The position numbers and the translations under genes are program-made. A DNA stretch of 64,000 bases from NCBI RefSeq assembly GCF_000719775.1, contig NZ_JOHR01000018.1, forward strand, positions 62,001 through 126,000, given 5' to 3'. The notes beneath the pieces were generated by a model that did not search any database, was not told where the DNA came from, and saw nothing but the letters and a program-made list of their open reading frames with translations. Within the stretch, counting starts at the first letter, position 1; every line of letters starts with the position of its first letter. Origin of the DNA: Streptomyces sp. NRRL F-5135. GTDB lineage: Bacteria > Actinomycetota > Actinomycetes > Streptomycetales > Streptomycetaceae. Positions 35,253 through 44,357 of this stretch are shown in pieces.

Positions 35253-36791
35253 TCACAGCTGTTGTCCGCTCAGGGCCAGCACCACGAGCACGATGAGGAA
35301 AACCACGGTGGGCAGGATGGCGAGCGCCGCCGCGCACCCCGCGCCGAGCACCCGTGGCCAGGTCAGGGCCTCGGCCGAAAGCGGGTCGTGCGCCCCGGAA
35401 GGGGGGCCGGCCCGCTTCCCGGCCCGCGTGGCGGGGAGCGCCGGGCGGCCGGAGACCGCCGGGGCGACGGGGGCGGCCGGGGCACCGGGGAAAGCCGGCG
35501 CGACCGGCGGAACCGACGGCGTCGCGCCCGGGGGCCGGGCGGGCAGCAGGGCCGTCACCCGGAAGCCGCCGCCCGCGAGCGGACCCGCGGCGAACGAGCC
35601 GTCCAGGAGCGAGATCCGCTCCTCCAGGCCGGCCAGCCCGCTGCGGTTGCCCGCCCCCGGCCGGTGTTTGACGCCCGGGGCGCCGTTGGTCACGACGAGC
35701 CCGATCCGGCCGTCGGCGACGCCGACCTCCACCCGGACCGGCGCCCCCGGCGCGTGCTTCAGCGCGTTGGTCAGCGCCTCGCGCACCACGCGGTGCACCG
35801 CCTGGCGGGTGCGCGGTGCGGCATCGGCCGTATCGGGCCCCGACCAGTCCAGTCCGGCCTCGACGCCCGCCCGCCGGGTCTCCGCCACCAGGGCGGTGAT
35901 GTCCTCCCGTGTCCCCCGGCCGCCCTCGCCGCCGTCGTGCTCCCCCGCGCCGTCCCCGACGTCCCCGTGCCGCAGCACCCCGAGGATCTCGCGCAGTTCG
36001 TCCATCGCCGAGCCCGCCGTGGTGCGGAGCAGCTCGGCCTGTTCGGCGAGGGGCGCGGCCTGCCGCTGGACCGCCAGTTCCAGCGCTCCGGCGTGTACGG
36101 AGATCAGGCTCAGCCGGTGGCCGAGCAGATCGTGCATCTCCCCCGCGATCCGGTTCCGTTCCTCCGTCCGCGCCGCCGCGGCGCTCAGCGAACGCGCCTG
36201 TTCCAGATAGGCGTTGCGCTCCCGCAACAGGCTGACCAGCGGCCGGCGCCGGCCCAGCAGCGTCCCGGCGAGCGCCGGGAGTGCCAGCAGCGGTACCGCG
36301 GCGGTGGCGCCGACCGCCAGCTCCAGCGCCGACACGTCGGGCTCGAACAGTGCGACGACCACGGTCAGGGCACCGCCCAGCGCGCAGGCCGCCCCCACCG
36401 CGTACCACGCGCGGCGTGCCGGGTGGATACGGCGGGTGGCGGAGCCCACGATCAGCGGCACCATCAGCATCGCCCCCAGGCTCGGCCCGGCGATCAGGGG
36501 GACGGTGCCGAGCACCGTCGCCACCGGCCGGCGACGCCTGGCGGGTACCAGCAGCACCACCCACAGCGCCGCCAGGGCCACGAGGACCGGCTGTTCCTGC
36601 TCCACGATCAGCAGCGGTAGCAGCCCGACGACGGCCGCGACCAGGCAGGTCAGCGACTCGGCCACCACCGTGCGCGGTGGAGCCGCGCGCACCGCGGCCA
36701 GACACTCCACCGCCTCACGCTGCACAGCCCGCCGCACACGCCGAAGTATCCGTGTCACCAGCCGTCTCCGCTCTCGCCCCTCGTTCCGCAC
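35253..36791 (-). CDS. HisKA_3-type membrane sensor histidine kinase
   Basis: A 512-residue NarX/DesK-type kinase. Five or six membrane helices lie in the first 190 residues (for example AAVVGLLPLLIVEQ, LVALAALWVVLLVP, GGALTVVVALF, VPLLALPALAGTLL). The dimerisation helix EERNRIAGEMHDLLGHRLSLI holds the phospho-acceptor His. The ATP domain has REALTNALKHAP, GLVVTNGAPG and SGLAGLEERI. Unusually, a Pro/Ala-rich linker follows the catalytic domain and a further hydrophobic helix (ILPTVVFLIVLVVLAL) ends the protein, so both ends may be membrane-bound. ATG 36791 or GTG 36758 could be the start. It precedes its NarL-type partner. Confidence 0.9.
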   Translation of the reverse strand: MRNEGRERRRLVTRILRRVRRAVQREAVECLAAVRAAPPRTVVAESLTCLVAAVVGLLPLLIVEQEQPVLVALAALWVVLLVPARRRRPVATVLGTVPLIAGPSLGAMLMVPLIVGSATRRIHPARRAWYAVGAACALGGALTVVVALFEPDVSALELAVGATAAVPLLALPALAGTLLGRRRPLVSLLRERNAYLEQARSLSAAAARTEERNRIAGEMHDLLGHRLSLISVHAGALELAVQRQAAPLAEQAELLRTTAGSAMDELREILGVLRHGDVGDGAGEHDGGEGGRGTREDITALVAETRRAGVEAGLDWSGPDTADAAPRTRQAVHRVVREALTNALKHAPGAPVRVEVGVADGRIGLVVTNGAPGVKHRPGAGNRSGLAGLEERISLLDGSFAAGPLAGGGFRVTALLPARPPGATPSVPPVAPAFPGAPAAPVAPAVSGRPALPATRAGKRAGPPSGAHDPLSAEALTWPRVLGAGCAAALAILPTVVFLIVLVVLALSGQQL

Positions 36792-36960
36792 CGCCTGAAC
36801 GCCGGCCCTCGCCCGGTCCCGGCGGCGTCCCCGGTCCAGGCGGCCTTCCGTGGCCCGGCGGCCCTCCGTGACCCGGCGGCGTCGCGGGGCGTGGCGCCGT
36901 GCGCCGCCCCGGAGGACCGTAACCTCCGCCGCACCGGCCGGACCGGGGCGGGTCCCCGCA

Positions 36961-38145
36961 TCACGCGCCCGGTCGGCGGGGCAGGCGCTCCCTCAGCGCG
37001 GCCACGTCCACGCCCTCCTCGCGAAGCAGCGTGGCGGCCTCTCCCCCCTCGTCGTCGAGGAGGGCGGCCAGGACGTGCACCGTTCCGAACAAGGAGTCGT
37101 CACCCTGTTCCGCCGCCAGCAGCCGTCCCCTGGCGACGATCTGTTCGGTGTGCGGCGAGAGGGGCCGCTCGCTGTCGGCCGGTACCGGACCGAACGCCGC
37201 GGTGGCCATGACGGTCCGGCGGGCCAGCGAGTCGGGCCGCGCCCCGTACGCGCCGAGCAGCCGGGCGGCGTCGTTGGCGGAGGCGACATCCGCGGGCAGC
37301 GACCGTCCGGCGACCGACAGGGCGCGGTCCAGGGCCGGCAGGGCCAGCAGCAGGTCCACCGGCTCCGCCGCGGCGCGTCCGCACCGCACCGCCCTGCGCC
37401 TGGCCTCCAGGGATACGGCGGTCAGGACCGTGCCGTCCATGCTGGACGTCCAGGACAGTACGGCGCGCATCAGCCAGCCGCTCCGGCCTTCCTTGCCCAG
37501 CGCTCCCGCGTGGACCAGCAGCGCGAGGGCGCGTGAGGGGGGCGCGGGCTCGTCGGCCACCCGCGCGTCCAGCGCGTCCAGCGCGGCGGACGCCGTGGCC
37601 GTGGAGATCTTCCGCAGGGCCAGCGCCTCGGCCGCGCGGGTACCGGGTGTCTCCACCAGGACCCGGGCCACGTGCCGGCACCGCACGCTGGGCGTGCCCT
37701 CCCGGCGGGCCAGCGCGAGGGCGTGCGGCAGGCTCTGGCGCAGCGCCCCCGTCGGCTCGGGCCATGCCCCGTCCTCGGCCGGGCTCAGCCCACGGCCACC
37801 GTGGGCGACGCGCCACCGCGCCTCCCGCCATACGGCGACGGCCTCCGCCTCGTCGCTCGGTTCGGCCGCGGGTCCGTCGGGGTTTCCTTCGTCGTCGTGG
37901 GCCCAGGGAGCGTCCGACCGGCCGGCGATCAACCCGCTGAGCGCGCCTGCCGCGCGCATGCCGGGGGTCAGCGCCTCGCCGGCCTCCGAGTCCCCCATGA
38001 CCAGCTCCGACAGCAGGTCCTCGGTGCCCACGGTCCGCCGCTCGCGCTTGACGGCGCGGCGCAGGGTCTCCGCGAGCAGCGCGATGACGTCGTCCTCGAA
38101 CTCGGTGGCCAACACGGGGGTCTCAGGGGCGTCGGTGTCCATCAT
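36961..38145 (-). CDS. Clp_N-domain protein without ATPase
   Basis: A 394-residue protein carrying Clp N-terminal-type repeats at both ends but no AAA+ motifs. The head has ALLAETLRRAVKRERRTVGTEDLLSELV, the middle has VRCRHVARVLVETPGTRAAEAL, and the tail has SLFGTVHVLAALLDDEGGEAATLLREEGVDV, each a helical Clp_N motif with the typical H/T-x-H-L-L-xx-L pattern. In Clp ATPases these domains bind substrates or adaptors. A stand-alone version could compete for adaptors or bind unfolded protein. Two ATGs (38145, 38142) are adjacent; GGAAGAG lies upstream. Role unassigned. Confidence 0.8.
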   Translation of the reverse strand: MMDTDAPETPVLATEFEDDVIALLAETLRRAVKRERRTVGTEDLLSELVMGDSEAGEALTPGMRAAGALSGLIAGRSDAPWAHDDEGNPDGPAAEPSDEAEAVAVWREARWRVAHGGRGLSPAEDGAWPEPTGALRQSLPHALALARREGTPSVRCRHVARVLVETPGTRAAEALALRKISTATASAALDALDARVADEPAPPSRALALLVHAGALGKEGRSGWLMRAVLSWTSSMDGTVLTAVSLEARRRAVRCGRAAAEPVDLLLALPALDRALSVAGRSLPADVASANDAARLLGAYGARPDSLARRTVMATAAFGPVPADSERPLSPHTEQIVARGRLLAAEQGDDSLFGTVHVLAALLDDEGGEAATLLREEGVDVAALRERLPRRPGA

Positions 38146-38350
38146 GGGCGTGGGTCGCTCTTCCGTCGGAGGTCGCCCTCGGGGTGCGGTGACCTGTTGT
38201 GTGCACGACGTTAGACGCGGGCCCCGCCCCGCCGCGTCGGCCGACCGGCCACACCCGATGCCCGACCGGCCACACCCCCTCGCCCGACCGGCCGGGCTCG
38301 CCGCCCGCCTCTGGGCGCTCACCGCCAACTGCCGCTGCCGGTACCGGTGC

Positions 38351-38380
38351 CTTCAGGGCTTCAGGGCTTCAGGGCTTCAG
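38351..38380. repeat. 8-bp tandem repeat spanning the dehydrogenase stop codon
   Basis: CTTCAGGG is repeated 3.75 times. On the minus strand the unit CTGAAGCC encodes the last codons of the dehydrogenase (VVLKP) and contains its TGA, so copy-number change could alter the C-terminus. Confidence 0.9.
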
Positions 38381-39331
38381 TACGACCTTCCCGAAGAGGT
38401 CTCCCGCCGCCATCTTCTCGAACCCCTGTCGCGCCCGGTCCAGCGGCAGCACCTCGTCGATCACCGGCCGCACCCCCTTCACCGCGCAGAACGACAGCAG
38501 GTCCGCCAGCTCGTCCTTCGAGCCCATGGTCGAGCCGACGACCCGCAGCTCCAGGAAGAAGATCCGCGTCAGTTCGGCATGCTCCGGGCGATCGCCGCTC
38601 GTGGCGCCGGAGATGACCAGGGTGCCGCCGCGCCGCAGGCACTTGAGGGAGTGGGACCAGGTCGCCGCGCCGACCGTCTCGATCACGGCGTCCACCCGGT
38701 GCGGCAGCCGCGCGCCCGGCTCGAAGGCGTCCGTCGCGCCGAGTTCCACCGCCCGCGCTCGCTTCTCCTCGCTGCGGCTCGTGGCGTACACCCGTAGCCC
38801 GGCCGCGCTGCCGAGGACGATCGCCGCGGTGGCGACGCCGCCGCCCGCGCCCTGGACGAGGACCGAATCACCGGGCCGGACGCCCGCGTTGGTGAAGAGC
38901 ATCCGGTACGCGGTGAGCCAGGCGGTGGGCAGGCAGGCGGCCTCCTCGAAGCTCAGCTCGGCGGGCTTGGGCAGGACGTTCCAGGCGGGCACAGTGACCT
39001 GCTCGGCGAAAGTGCCCTGGTAGCGCTCGGTGAGGATGGTCTGGGGCTCGCGCGGGCCCACCCCGTGGCCCGTGGCGCCGATGACGGAATGCACGACGAC
39101 CTCGTTGCCGTCCTCGTCGATTCCGGCCGCGTCGCAGCCGAGGATCATCGGCAGCCGGTCCTCGGTGATCCCGATCCCGCGCAGGGTCCACAGGTCGTGG
39201 TGGTTGAGGGAGGCGGCCTTCACCGTGACCGTGGTCCAGCCGGGGCGGGCCCGGGGGGCCGGGCGCTCGCCCAGTGCGAGGCCCTTGAGGGGCTCGGCGA
39301 AGTCGAGGCTTTCGGCGTATGCGGCAAACAT
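38369..39331 (-). CDS. Zinc-binding-dehydrogenase-family (MDR) oxidoreductase
   Basis: A 320-residue medium-chain dehydrogenase/reductase. The N-terminal GroES-like domain has VTVKAASLNHHDLWTLRGIG and MILGCDAAG. The Rossmann domain has VLVQGAGGGVATAAIVLGSAAG with the glycine triplet, and FEPGARLPHRVDAVIETVG. The structural-zinc cysteines of alcohol dehydrogenases are missing, which points to a quinone- or enoyl-reductase-like enzyme using NADPH. ATG 39331 has no Shine-Dalgarno, but TATTGT lies 7 nt upstream, compatible with leaderless transcription. Substrate unknown. The 3' end lies in an 8-bp repeat. Confidence 0.9.
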   Translation of the reverse strand: MFAAYAESLDFAEPLKGLALGERPAPRARPGWTTVTVKAASLNHHDLWTLRGIGITEDRLPMILGCDAAGIDEDGNEVVVHSVIGATGHGVGPREPQTILTERYQGTFAEQVTVPAWNVLPKPAELSFEEAACLPTAWLTAYRMLFTNAGVRPGDSVLVQGAGGGVATAAIVLGSAAGLRVYATSRSEEKRARAVELGATDAFEPGARLPHRVDAVIETVGAATWSHSLKCLRRGGTLVISGATSGDRPEHAELTRIFFLELRVVGSTMGSKDELADLLSFCAVKGVRPVIDEVLPLDRARQGFEKMAAGDLFGKVVLKP

Positions 39332-39422
39332 GACGGTGACAATACGGCGGAGCCGGTCACGGCGGAACCGCACGCCCGGCCCGCGCCGCCCGCCGTTCTC
39401 CGCACGCGCCCGCGAGCACGGG

Positions 39423-39482
39423 GAGACGTCCGTACGGGAGATGTCCGTACGCGAAACGTCCGTACGGGAGACCCACCTTCGC
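39423..39482. repeat. 15-bp tandem repeat (four units)
   Basis: GAGACGTCCGTACGG, GAGATGTCCGTACGC, GAAACGTCCGTACGG and a degenerate fourth unit run in tandem between the malic enzyme terminator and the dehydrogenase gene. Each good unit contains the palindrome CGTACG. Confidence 0.85.
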
Positions 39483-39495
39483 GAGACATACGAAA

Positions 39496-39548
39496 GGGCC
39501 GCGCCCCGCCCCTGTCCGGGAAGCCCGGAGGGCGCGAAGGCGCGGCCC
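39496..39548 (-). terminator. Terminator of the malic enzyme gene
   Basis: GGGCCGCGCC (39496-39505) pairs with GGCGCGGCCC (39539-39548); an inner CCGGG/CCCGG pair is enclosed. On the minus strand it is followed by TTTCG. Confidence 0.7.
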
Positions 39549-39557
39549 GCCGTTCCG

Positions 39558-40868
39558 TCAGCGCCGCGCCACGCCCTCCGCGCGCGCCGCCGCGGCCACC
39601 GCCGCCGTGACCGCCGGGGCCACCCGCTCGTCGAACGGCGACGGGATCACGTAGTCGGCCGACAGCTCGTCACCGACCACGTCCGCCAGCGCGTCGGCCG
39701 CCGCGATCTTCATACCCTCGGTGATCCGGGAGGCCCGCACCTGGAGCGCCCCCGCGAAGATCCCGGGGAAGGCCAGCACGTTGTTGATCTGGTTCGGGTA
39801 GTCGCTGCGCCCCGTCGCCACCACCGCCGCGTGCCGGTGCGCCACGTCCGGGTGCACCTCCGGGTCCGGGTTGGCCATCGCGAAGACGAACGCCTCCGGC
39901 GCCATCGAGGCGACCGCCGCCTCCGGGACCGTACCGCCGGAGACGCCGATGAAGACGTCGGCGCCCGCCAGCGCGGACTCCAGCGAGCCGGTGAGCCCGG
40001 CGCGGTTGGTGAGGCCGGCCAGTTCGCGTTTGACGTCGGTCAGGTCGTCGCGGTCCGCGCTGACGATGCCCTTGCGGTCCGCCACGGCCACGTCCCCGAC
40101 ACCGGCCGCCAGCAGGAACTTCGCGATGGCGACACCCGCCGCGCCCGCGCCCGAGATGACGGCGCGCAGGTCGCCGAGCGAGCGGCCGGTCAGTTTCGCC
40201 GCGTTCCGCAGGGCGGCGAGGGTGACGACGGCCGTGCCGTGCTGGTCGTCGTGGAAGACGGGGATGTCCAACCGCTCCTGGAGCCTGCGCTCGATCTCGA
40301 AGCAGCGCGGCGCCGCGATGTCCTCCAGGTTGACCCCGCCGAAGGAGGGCGCGAGCCGCACGACGGTGTCGACGATCTCGTCCGTGTCGGTCGTACCGAG
40401 CGCGAGCGGCACCGCGTCGACCCCACCGAACTGCTTGAAGAGGATCGCCTTGCCCTCCATCACCGGAAGCGACGCCTCCGGGCCGATGTCGCCGAGCCCG
40501 AGGACCGCCGTACCGTCTGTGACGACGGCCACGACCTGCGACTTCCACGTGTAGTCGTGCACCAGCTCGGGGCGCTCCGCGATGGCGCTGCACACCCGGG
40601 CGACGCCGGGCGTGTACGCGAGGGACAGGTCGTCCTTGTCCCGGACGGGCACGGTCGCCCGGACGGCCATCTTGCCGCCGCGGTGCAGCGCGAAGGCCGC
40701 GTCGAAGCCCGTGTCCGAGGGCTCCTCGGCCCCTTGCTCCGCGGCGGCGCCGGCGCTTCCCGTGCCCCCGGGCCCGGTCCCGGTTCCGTTTCCGGCCCCG
40801 GTTCCGGCCTCACCGGCCGCCGCGCTGCCGTCCGCGCCGCCGATCTGATTGACGATCTCCGCTGCCAT
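39558..40868 (-). CDS. NAD-dependent malic enzyme
   Basis: A 436-residue enzyme that oxidatively decarboxylates malate to pyruvate, giving NAD(P)H. It has the malic-enzyme entry motif SLAYTPGVARVC, the catalytic region TDGTAVLGLGDIGPEASLPVMEGKAILF, the metal-binding EDIAAPRCFEIE and DDQHGTAVVTLAAL, and the Rossmann loop VISGAGAAGVAIAKFL. The first 60 residues include an Ala/Gly/Thr-rich low-complexity stretch not found in most homologues. ATG 40868 (MAAEIVNQ) is chosen because homologues start there. ATG 40895 is in frame, and neither has a strong ribosome-binding site. From memory the S. coelicolor counterpart is SCO5261. Confidence 0.94.
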   Translation of the reverse strand: MAAEIVNQIGGADGSAAAGEAGTGAGNGTGTGPGGTGSAGAAAEQGAEEPSDTGFDAAFALHRGGKMAVRATVPVRDKDDLSLAYTPGVARVCSAIAERPELVHDYTWKSQVVAVVTDGTAVLGLGDIGPEASLPVMEGKAILFKQFGGVDAVPLALGTTDTDEIVDTVVRLAPSFGGVNLEDIAAPRCFEIERRLQERLDIPVFHDDQHGTAVVTLAALRNAAKLTGRSLGDLRAVISGAGAAGVAIAKFLLAAGVGDVAVADRKGIVSADRDDLTDVKRELAGLTNRAGLTGSLESALAGADVFIGVSGGTVPEAAVASMAPEAFVFAMANPDPEVHPDVAHRHAAVVATGRSDYPNQINNVLAFPGIFAGALQVRASRITEGMKIAAADALADVVGDELSADYVIPSPFDERVAPAVTAAVAAAARAEGVARR

Positions 40869-41456
40869 GTGTCTCTGAACCCCTAAGGAAGTCATCGGTT
40901 GAGGGTGTCCGCTCCTGGTCGAGCAGGTGTGGGTGGGCACCGCGTACGGTCGCCGCCCGGGCGGGTGTGCCGCCCCCCGCGGAGTGATACGTACGCGCGG
41001 ACGCGCCGCACACGCGTCCTGGCCCCCGGATGAGGGGTGTGATCGTCTCTTCCTACCCGACGGACCCCGTCGACCACGAGACCGTGCTCGCCGGTCCGCG
41101 GTCACGCGTTTCTCATCGGTCCACGCTCACGCGTCCATCGTCCGTCGGTGAGATGGGTCATATCTGAACAGTTCGGAAAGATCCGGCTATGTATATGAAC
41201 CCATCTGAACGTGGGGCGAGGCCGGAGATTTTCCGGCCGGAAGGAGGTATTCCAGCAGACGGTCCGGCTTTGACGTGCCGCCATGCCACCGCGGGGGTGT
41301 CCCGTTACCCGATTTTGACATGCCCGGACCCCTGGAGGGGTCCGTCCAAATGGGAGGATGCAACTCGTCACACACGGTCGCGACACTCGAAGACGCGTGC
41401 TCGCCGGCCAGGTAGCCGCTTCAATAAGCCTTATCTCTTCGCCGGAGGCCCCGATC
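40869..41456. promoter_or_regulatory. Long regulatory gap upstream of malic enzyme and the ABC importer
   Basis: 588 nt without a convincing gene. Visible items: a GAAC-A-GTTC palindrome at 41166-41174, two ATCTGAAC copies, the perfect 12-bp palindrome TTCCGGCCGGAA at 41231-41242 running straight into an unused AAGGAGGT, TTGACA at 41315-41320 next to the 8-bp hairpin CGGACCCC-TGGA-GGGGTCCG (41325-41344), and ATAAG-C-CTTAT at 41424-41434 just before the ribosome-binding site of the binding-protein gene. It probably has promoters in both directions and attenuator- or operator-like elements for the importer. Confidence 0.5.
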
Positions 41457-42455
41457 ATGACCGCAAGCACCACTTGTCGTACGGCAAGCACCACCCGTCG
41501 TACGGCAGGCGCGAAGTCCAGGATCGCCGCGGTCGGCGCGCTCGCGGTCACGGGCGCCCTGCTGCTGGCGGGCTGCGGGGACCAGACGGGCGGCGGCACG
41601 ACGGGCGGCGGCAAGAAGGAGGGCGCGCCCGACGGAGCCTCGGCGGCACCGCTCTTCGACCAGCTGCCGAAGCCGATCCAGGACAAGGGCGTCATCAAGG
41701 TCGGTTCCGACATCGCGTACCCGCCGGTGGAATTCAAGGACAGCTCAGGAAAAACGGTCGGGATCGACCCGGACCTCGCGGACGCGCTCGGCAAGGAACT
41801 GGGCGTGCGCTTCGAATTCGAGAACGGCACCTTCGACACTCTCCTCACAGGTCTGCGTTCCAAGCGGTACGACATCGCCATGTCGGCCATGACGGACACG
41901 AAGGAGCGCCAGAACGGCGTGGACCCCGACACCGGCAAGAAGGTCGGCGAGGGCGTCGACTTCGTCGACTACTTCACCGCGGGTGTCTCGCTCTACACCA
42001 GGAAGAGCGCGGCCGACGGCATCAACAGCTGGTCCGACCTGTGCGGCAAGAAGATCGTCGTCCAGCGCGGCACCGTCTCGCACGACCTGGCCAAGGACGA
42101 GAGCGAGACCTGCCAGAAGAGCGGCAAGGGCGCGATCTCGATCGAGGCCTTCGACAACGACCAGCAGGCCCAGACCCGGCTGCGCAGCAGCGACGCCGCC
42201 GCCGGCGCCAGCGACTTCCCGGTCGCCGCGTACGCCGTGAAGACCTCGGGCGGCGGCAAGGACTTCCAGCTGGTCGGCGCCCAGGTCGAGGCCGCGCCGT
42301 ACGGCATCGCCGTCGCGAAGGGCGACCCGCTGGCGAAGCCGCTCCGGGCCGCGATGGACGCGATCATCAAGAGCGGTGAGTACGACAAGATCATGGCCAA
42401 GTGGGGGGTCGAGGACGGCGCGGTCAGGAAGGCCGAGATCAACGGCGGTTCCTGA
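41457..42455 (+). CDS. Glutamate-type ABC transporter substrate-binding lipoprotein
   Basis: A 332-residue periplasmic-type solute-binding protein anchored by a lipid. The signal peptide ends in the lipobox LLLAGC near residue 40, followed by a Gly/Thr/Lys linker. The family-3 binding fold has KVGSDIAYPPVEFKD, DLADALGKELGVRFEF, TLLTGLRSKRYDIAMSAMT and GKKIVVQRGTVSHDL. ATG 41457 has GGAGG 8 nt upstream. It leads a three-gene importer (binding protein, permease, ATPase). Such systems take up glutamate, glutamine or related amino acids. The exact ligand cannot be read. Confidence 0.93.
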   Translation: MTASTTCRTASTTRRTAGAKSRIAAVGALAVTGALLLAGCGDQTGGGTTGGGKKEGAPDGASAAPLFDQLPKPIQDKGVIKVGSDIAYPPVEFKDSSGKTVGIDPDLADALGKELGVRFEFENGTFDTLLTGLRSKRYDIAMSAMTDTKERQNGVDPDTGKKVGEGVDFVDYFTAGVSLYTRKSAADGINSWSDLCGKKIVVQRGTVSHDLAKDESETCQKSGKGAISIEAFDNDQQAQTRLRSSDAAAGASDFPVAAYAVKTSGGGKDFQLVGAQVEAAPYGIAVAKGDPLAKPLRAAMDAIIKSGEYDKIMAKWGVEDGAVRKAEINGGS

Positions 42456-42500
42456 CGGCGCCCGCTCCTGAAAGGCATCTGAAAGGCATAGGCAACCTCC

Positions 42501-43451
42501 GTGTCTGTTGACATCAACAAGTCGGACGGGCCGGCGGACGCGCCACGCGACGCCGCGCCCGCCGCGCCGCAGGCCATCAAGGCCGTTCCCGTCCGGCACT
42601 ACGGGCGGTACGTCTCCGCGGCCGTGGCCATCGGCCTGCTCGCGGCGATCGTCTACGCCTTCGCACAAGGCAAGATCAACTGGGCCGCCGTGCCCGCGTA
42701 CTTCTTCGACGACCGCATCCTGCGCGGCGTGGGCCAGACCATGCTGCTCACGGTGATCTCGATGCTGATCGGTGTGGTCGGCGGCGTCCTGCTCGCGGTG
42801 ATGCGGCTGTCGAAGAACCCGGTGACCTCCTCGGTCGCCTGGTTCTACATCTGGTTCTTCCGGGGCACCCCGGTCCTGGTCCAGCTGATGGTCTGGTTCA
42901 ACCTCGGGCTGGTCTTCGAGTACATCAACCTCGGCCCGATCTACAAGGACTACTGGTCCAGCTTCATGACGCCGTTCCTGACGGCGCTGCTGGGCCTCGG
43001 GCTGAACGAGGCCGCGTACATGGCCGAGATCTGCCGGGCCGGTCTGCTCTCGGTCGACGAGGGCCAGACCGAGGCGTCGCACGCGCTGGGCATGAGCCAC
43101 GCCAAGACGCTGCGCCGGGTGGTGATCCCGCAGGCGATGCGGGTGATCGTGCCGCCGACCGGCAACGAGGTCATCAACATGCTCAAGACGACCTCCCTGG
43201 TGGCGACGGTGCAGTTCTACGAGCTGCTGCGGTACGCCCAGGACATCGGGCAGACCTCGGGTTCCCCGGTGGAGATGCTCTTCCTCGCGGCGGCCTGGTA
43301 CCTGCTGCTGACCTCGGTCCTGAGCGTCGGGCAGTACTACCTGGAGCGGTACTACGCGCGCGGCTCCAGCCGCAGCCTGCCGCAGACGCCGCTCCAGCGT
43401 GTCCGGGCCAATCTGCTGTCCCTCGGCCGCCCCAAGGGAGGCATGGCATGA
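42501..43451 (+). CDS. Amino-acid ABC transporter permease
   Basis: A 316-residue inner-membrane subunit with one N-terminal helix ([18 protein letters not shown]) and the HisM/GlnP-type core. The core begins [29 protein letters not shown] and has the EAA-type coupling loop [29 protein letters not shown]. The GTG start follows the binding-protein gene by 45 nt. Its stop overlaps the ATPase ATG (ATGA). Because only one permease gene is present, it presumably forms a homodimer, as in GlnP-like importers. The last residues are basic and cytoplasmic. Confidence 0.95.
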   Translation: MSVDINKSDGPADAPRDAAPAAPQAIKAVPVRHYGRYVSAAVAIGLLAAIVYAFAQGKINWAAVPAYFFDDRILRGVGQTMLLTVISMLIGVVGGVLLAVMRLSKNPVTSSVAWFYIWFFRGTPVLVQLMVWFNLGLVFEYINLGPIYKDYWSSFMTPFLTALLGLGLNEAAYMAEICRAGLLSVDEGQTEASHALGMSHAKTLRRVVIPQAMRVIVPPTGNEVINMLKTTSLVATVQFYELLRYAQDIGQTSGSPVEMLFLAAAWYLLLTSVLSVGQYYLERYYARGSSRSLPQTPLQRVRANLLSLGRPKGGMA

Positions 43452-44248
43452 CCACCACGAGCATGACGACCCCGGCGGCCACCGGGAGCCGGCCGATGGT
43501 GAAGGCGGAGGGCGTCCACAAGTCCTTCGGCACGGCCCACATCCTCAAGGGCATAGACCTGGAGGTCGCGCCGCGCGAGGTGTTCTGTCTGATCGGCCCG
43601 TCCGGCTCCGGGAAATCGACCTTCCTGCGGTGCATCAACCACCTGGAGAAGATCAACGCGGGGCGGCTGTCGGTCGACGGCGAGCTGGTCGGTTACCGAC
43701 AGCGGGGCGACAAGCTGTACGAGCTCAAGGACAGCGAGGTGGCCAGGAAGCGCCGTGACATCGGCATGGTCTTCCAGCGCTTCAACCTCTTCCCGCACAT
43801 GACGGCGCTCGAGAACGTCATGGAGGCGCCGGTCCAGGTGCGCGGCGAGGCGAAGGCTTCCGCCCGGGCCCGCGCCGAGCGGCTGCTGGACCGGGTGGGG
43901 CTCGCGGACCGCGCGGGCAACTACCCCTCGCAGCTCTCCGGCGGCCAGCAGCAGCGGGTCGCGATCGCCCGCGCGCTGGCGATGGAGCCGAAGCTGATGC
44001 TCTTCGACGAGCCGACGTCGGCGCTGGACCCGGAGCTGGTGGGCGATGTCCTCGACGTGATGCGCGGCCTGGCCGAGGACGGCATGACGATGATCGTCGT
44101 CACCCATGAGATGGGCTTCGCGCGCGAGGTCGGTGACGCGCTGGTGTTCATGGACGACGGCGTGGTGGTCGAGTCGGGCCACCCGAGGGACGTCCTGACC
44201 AACCCCCAACACGAGCGGACGAAGTCGTTCCTGTCGAAGGTGCTGTAG
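43448..44248 (+). CDS. Amino-acid ABC transporter ATP-binding protein
   Basis: A 266-residue ATPase that powers the importer. Walker A is GPSGSGKST, the Q-loop is in [15 protein letters not shown], the signature is LSGGQQQR, Walker B is [12 protein letters not shown], and the H-loop is VVTHEM. A 10-residue insertion between Walker A and the Q-loop ([15 protein letters not shown]) matches the polar amino acid uptake class. It overlaps the permease gene by 4 nt, so translation is coupled. It ends before a convergent hairpin region shared with a methyltransferase gene. Confidence 0.96.
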   Translation: MTTTSMTTPAATGSRPMVKAEGVHKSFGTAHILKGIDLEVAPREVFCLIGPSGSGKSTFLRCINHLEKINAGRLSVDGELVGYRQRGDKLYELKDSEVARKRRDIGMVFQRFNLFPHMTALENVMEAPVQVRGEAKASARARAERLLDRVGLADRAGNYPSQLSGGQQQRVAIARALAMEPKLMLFDEPTSALDPELVGDVLDVMRGLAEDGMTMIVVTHEMGFAREVGDALVFMDDGVVVESGHPRDVLTNPQHERTKSFLSKVL

Positions 44249-44308
44249 AAGGCGGCGCGAGCGGGACCCGGCCGCCGTCACCGGGGGCCGCGGCGCGGCG
44301 GCGACGGC

Positions 44309-44337
44309 GGTACGGGAGCGGCGCGGAGCCCCGTACC
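44309..44337. terminator. Hairpin between the ABC operon and the methyltransferase gene
   Basis: GGTACGGG (44309-44316) pairs with CCCGTACC (44330-44337) between convergent genes. A second GGTCCCGTACC follows, giving an alternative stem. Confidence 0.55.
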
Positions 44338-44357
44338 GGTCCCGTACCGGCGCGCGG

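Noticed and set aside
41189..42379. A + strand frame starting MYMNPSERG upstream of the binding protein
   Set aside because: After the first 90 codons it is the +1 frame of the substrate-binding protein, with Arg/Gly-rich noise. No ribosome-binding site precedes it.
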